From: Duncaniella sp.
GTDB lineage: Bacteria; Bacteroidota; Bacteroidia; Bacteroidales; Muribaculaceae
Assembly (NCBI GenBank): GCA_022511285.1
Contig: JAFLRW010000091.1
Location: forward strand, 1-7,545
Reading direction: 5' to 3'
Length of the DNA: 7,545 nucleotides
A model generated the notes under the pieces. It was not told the origin of the DNA, did not search any database, and was given only the letters and a program-made list of their open reading frames with translations. Shown here piece by piece: positions 6,184-7,545 of the stretch. Position 1 is the stretch's first letter. Each line of letters starts with the position of its first letter. Made by a program: the position numbers and the translations under genes.

Positions 6184-6227
6184 ACAAAGCACCCGACTTT
6201 TTACCTCTGGGGGATAAAGTCGGGTGC
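6184..6227 (-). terminator. Terminator-like hairpin between tRNA-Ser and tcdA
   Basis: A perfect 12-bp inverted repeat, GCACCCGACTTT (6189-6200) with AAAGTCGGGTGC (6216-6227), encloses a 15-nt loop. On the minus strand it begins 17 bp after the tRNA-Ser 3' end and is followed by TTTGTTGATAATT, a moderate T-tract, consistent with ending the tRNA transcript. As tcdA starts 21 bp after the stem, partial read-through could supply tcdA expression. Confidence 0.7.
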
Positions 6228-6244
6228 CTCCATTATGAAAACTG

Positions 6245-6331
6245 CGGAAAGACAGGGATTCGAACCCTGGGTGCCCGCAAGGGCACAACGGTTTTCGAGA
6301 CCGCCCCGATCGACCACTCCGGCATCTTTCC
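6245..6331 (-). tRNA. tRNA-Ser, anticodon CGA
   Basis: An 87-nt class II tRNA on the minus strand. The acceptor GGAAAGA pairs with TCTTTCC, the discriminator is G, and the anticodon stem GCGGT/ACCGT holds the loop CTCGAAA with anticodon CGA (reads UCG). A long variable arm (TGCCC-TTGC-GGGCA) is diagnostic of Ser/Leu-type tRNAs, and the T arm is CAGGG-TTCGAAT-CCCTG. CCA is not encoded. A consensus promoter lies upstream and a strong hairpin downstream, so it is an independent transcription unit with possible read-through into tcdA. Confidence 0.96.
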
Positions 6332-6348
6332 TTTCAGGTTTTGCGCTG

Positions 6349-6379
6349 CAAAGGTAGCAAGACTTTTTGTCTTGGCAAA
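6349..6379 (-). promoter_or_regulatory. Bacteroidetes-type promoter of tRNA-Ser
   Basis: On the minus strand TTTG (6379-6376) is followed after 19 bp by TACCTTTG (6356-6349), matching TTTG / TAnnTTTG. Initiation is expected near 6344, about 12 nt before the mature tRNA 5' end. It is divergent from the arsR promoter, whose -7 box starts at 6421. Confidence 0.75.
6358..6374. repeat. Inverted repeat inside the tRNA-Ser promoter spacer
   Basis: CAAGAC (6358-6363) and GTCTTG (6369-6374) are a perfect 6-bp inverted repeat around TTTTT. It fills most of the 19-bp spacer between the -33 and -7 boxes of the tRNA-Ser promoter. It may be a protein site or simply spacer sequence; it is unlike the ArsR-box pair nearby. 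Confidence 0.4.
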
Positions 6380-6413
6380 GTTTTTTCACCAATATTTCTT
6401 TACAATCGGATTT

Positions 6414-6435
6414 TTGTTCGTAACTTTGCGAACAA
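6414..6435 (+). promoter_or_regulatory. Predicted ArsR operator bracketing the arsR -7 box
   Basis: TTGTTCG (6414-6420) and CGAACAA (6429-6435) are perfect 7-bp inverted arms separated by exactly the 8 bp of the -7 box. Counting the A/T pairs inside the spacer, 9 of 11 base pairs of the 22-bp site are symmetric. A dimeric winged-helix repressor bound here would block RNA polymerase, the usual mode of ArsR autoregulation. Binding is inferred. Confidence 0.65.
6421..6428 (+). promoter_or_regulatory. -7 promoter box of the ars operon
   Basis: TAACTTTG matches the TAnnTTTG consensus and lies 24 bp before the arsR ATG. No exact TTTG is present at 19-21 bp upstream; the nearest relatives are TTTC (6395-6398) and TTTA (6399-6402), at 22 and 18 bp. 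The predicted leader is about 18 nt. Confidence 0.65.
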
Positions 6436-6452
6436 TTCCTCCTCATTCTGAT

Positions 6453-6776
6453 ATGACAACAAAAGGATACACTTCCGACCACGAACGCATCGCACGTTAT
6501 GCCAAAGCCCTCGGCCACCCGACCCGTGTGGCTATAATATGCTTTCTCGCAGGCCGAAAAAAGTGCTATTTCGGTAACATCCACGAAGAATTACCTATTG
6601 CCAAGGCCACCGTGTCGCAACACCTTAAGGAATTAAAAGAGGCAGGACTGATTACGGGGGAAGTAGAAATACCAAAAGTGAAATACTGCATCAATCGTCC
6701 TGCCTGGGAGGAAGCGAAACGGCTGTTTGGCTCTTTCTTCAGTCAGTGTCTGTGTTGCGACGATGATTGTTGCTGA
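6453..6776 (+). CDS. arsR: ArsR/SmtB-family metalloid-responsive repressor
   Basis: A 107-residue winged-helix repressor, normal length for the family. It shows YAKALGHPTRVAIICFLA (16-33), a helix-turn-helix with recognition helix ATVSQHLKELKEAGLI (52-67), and a wing around GEVEIPKVKYCINR (69-82). The classic ELCVCDL arsenic site is not present: the equivalent segment is KKCYFGNI (36-43) with one Cys38. Instead the C-terminus has five cysteines, Cys99, 101, 102, 106 and 107 (CLCCDDDCC), reminiscent of ArsR proteins that bind As(III) with C-terminal cysteines. ATG 6453 is chosen over upstream non-ATG starts because promoter and operator lie at 6414-6435. Followed after 80 bp by acr3, so it should derepress arsenite efflux when As(III) or Sb(III) binds. 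Confidence 0.92.
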   Translation: MTTKGYTSDHERIARYAKALGHPTRVAIICFLAGRKKCYFGNIHEELPIAKATVSQHLKELKEAGLITGEVEIPKVKYCINRPAWEEAKRLFGSFFSQCLCCDDDCC

Positions 6777-6812
6777 CCGACATAACCCTTCACCCCGTTT
6801 TTTTCTGAAATA

Positions 6813-6834
6813 ATGTTCGCCGTTCGGCAAACAA
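6813..6834 (+). promoter_or_regulatory. Second ArsR-box-like site between arsR and acr3
   Basis: ATGTTCG (6813-6819), an 8-bp spacer CCGTTCGG, and CAAACAA (6828-6834) repeat the arm sequence and the exact geometry of the arsR operator, with 12 of 14 arm bases identical. The spacer is itself partly palindromic (CCG..CGG), so the transcript can also form a hairpin. It lies 22 bp before the acr3 ATG. It may be a second operator, a roadblock or an mRNA processing hairpin. Confidence 0.45.
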
Positions 6835-6856
6835 CAAAATAGCACCTATATCACCT

Positions 6857-7545
6857 ATGCGTCTTTTTGAAAAATATCTAACCCTGTGGGTAGCCCTCTG
6901 TATCTTGGCCGGAATAGCCGTTGGGCAATTATGGCCGGCCATACCCGACCTCCTCGGACAGTGGGAATATGCCAACGTATCGGCTCCGATAGCCATACTT
7001 ATATGGCTTATGATTTATCCGATGATGCTCAAAGTTGATTTTAAGAGCGTCCGCAACGTAGCCCGACAGTCACGTGGAATAATAGTGACATGCGTGACCA
7101 ACTGGCTCATCAAGCCGTTCACAATGTTTGGCATTGCCTGGCTGTTTTTCTTTGTCATTTTCAAGTCGCTCATTCCGGGGCAGCTTGCCGACGAGTATCT
7201 GTCGGGGGCTGTGCTCCTCGGAGCAGCGCCATGCACTGCAATGGTATTTGTATGGAGCTGGCTCACACGCGGAGATGCTGCCTACACGTTGGTGCAGGTG
7301 GCCCTCAACGATTTGATTATCCTCATTGCCTTCGCGCCGATAGTTGCCTTGCTCCTCGACATTGGAGGCGTCAGTGTGCCGATGGACACTCTGTTGCTCT
7401 CTGTAGGGCTTTTTGTGGTGATTCCGTTAGTGGCGGGTGTGGCCACACGCATCTACATAGTGAAGCGCCGCGGCATTGACTATTTCAACAATGTCTTTAT
7501 CAAGAAATTTGACTCTGTTACCATCATCGGATTACTGCTCACCCT
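6857..7545 (+). CDS. acr3: ACR3-family arsenite efflux permease (partial, C-terminus off the right edge)
   Basis: The 229 visible residues form a hydrophobic carrier of the ACR3 arsenite transporter family (bile acid/Na+ symporter superfamily), which exports As(OH)3 across the inner membrane. Recognisable segments are FEKYLTLWVALCILAGIAVG (4-23), PIAILIWLMIYPMMLKVDF (44-62), NWLIKPFTMFGIAWLFF (82-98) and the core GAAPCTAMVFVWSWLTRGD (122-140) with Cys126, the cysteine conserved and important for transport in ACR3. ALNDLIILIAFAPIV (149-163) follows. About six membrane spans are visible of the usual ten; the later glutamate needed for transport lies beyond the edge. ATG 6857 begins at the conserved N-terminus. 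It follows arsR by 80 bp with no clear promoter of its own, so it is co-transcribed. Confidence 0.93.
   Translation, partial: MRLFEKYLTLWVALCILAGIAVGQLWPAIPDLLGQWEYANVSAPIAILIWLMIYPMMLKVDFKSVRNVARQSRGIIVTCVTNWLIKPFTMFGIAWLFFFVIFKSLIPGQLADEYLSGAVLLGAAPCTAMVFVWSWLTRGDAAYTLVQVALNDLIILIAFAPIVALLLDIGGVSVPMDTLLLSVGLFVVIPLVAGVATRIYIVKRRGIDYFNNVFIKKFDSVTIIGLLLT

Noticed and set aside
6372..6452. Upstream non-ATG extension of ArsR
   Set aside because: The extension runs through the -7 box and operator; the family normally begins near MTTKGYTSDHERIARYAKALG.
6201..6584. Open frame on the minus strand across tRNA-Ser and into arsR
   Set aside because: It crosses a tRNA gene and its promoter and has no recognisable protein family; a chance frame.
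6813..6842. Nine-codon frame between arsR and acr3
   Set aside because: It lies over the second ArsR-like box and has no peptide features; the operator or hairpin reading explains the sequence better.
1..7545. Mobile elements, CRISPR arrays or integration scars at the two tRNA genes
   Set aside because: No transposase, integrase, array-type repeats or duplicated tRNA 3' ends were seen.

Overview
The window looks like chromosomal DNA of a gut-type Bacteroidales bacterium, perhaps Muribaculaceae-like. This rests on repeated promoters of the Bacteroidetes form (TTTG, 19-20 bp, TAnnTTTG), no clear Shine-Dalgarno sequences, tRNA genes without an encoded CCA, and proteins with a Bacteroidales flavour. 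The genus is inference. No insertion sequence, phage gene or CRISPR array was seen.

Left part, minus strand (1-3180): one promoter appears to drive tRNA-Arg(CCT) and then four tightly packed genes. These are a fructokinase-like PfkB sugar kinase starting 8 nt after the tRNA, a YbaK-type aminoacyl-tRNA deacylase, chorismate synthase aroC, and a radical SAM protein of the YhcC/TIGR01212 type cut by the left edge. The last three are joined by ATGA start-stop overlaps.

Middle part, plus strand (3227-5350): a divergent promoter drives a two-gene sensory operon, a four-helix membrane histidine kinase of the LytS/YesM type and a LytTR response regulator that overlap by 26 bp. The kinase promoter lies so close to its ATG that the mRNA should be nearly leaderless. 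The intergenic region after the regulator holds three direct repeats with GTT cores exactly 21 bp apart, the geometry expected of LytTR-domain sites. They sit just upstream of a TAACTTTG promoter box that lacks a -33 element. Predicted transcription would start at a 10-bp stem-loop and could end at a GC-rich hairpin about 130 nt later, with no plausible gene downstream. I propose a regulator-activated small RNA; this is the most interesting part of the window.

Right part (5356-7545): tcdA (tRNA t6A37 cyclising enzyme) lies on the minus strand downstream of tRNA-Ser(CGA), with a terminator-like hairpin between them. Divergent from tRNA-Ser is an arsenic resistance operon: an ArsR repressor with a Cys-rich C-terminal tail, then an ACR3 arsenite efflux permease cut by the right edge. 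A 7-bp inverted repeat exactly brackets the arsR -7 box, and a degenerate copy with the same 8-bp spacing lies between arsR and acr3, pointing to two ArsR operators.
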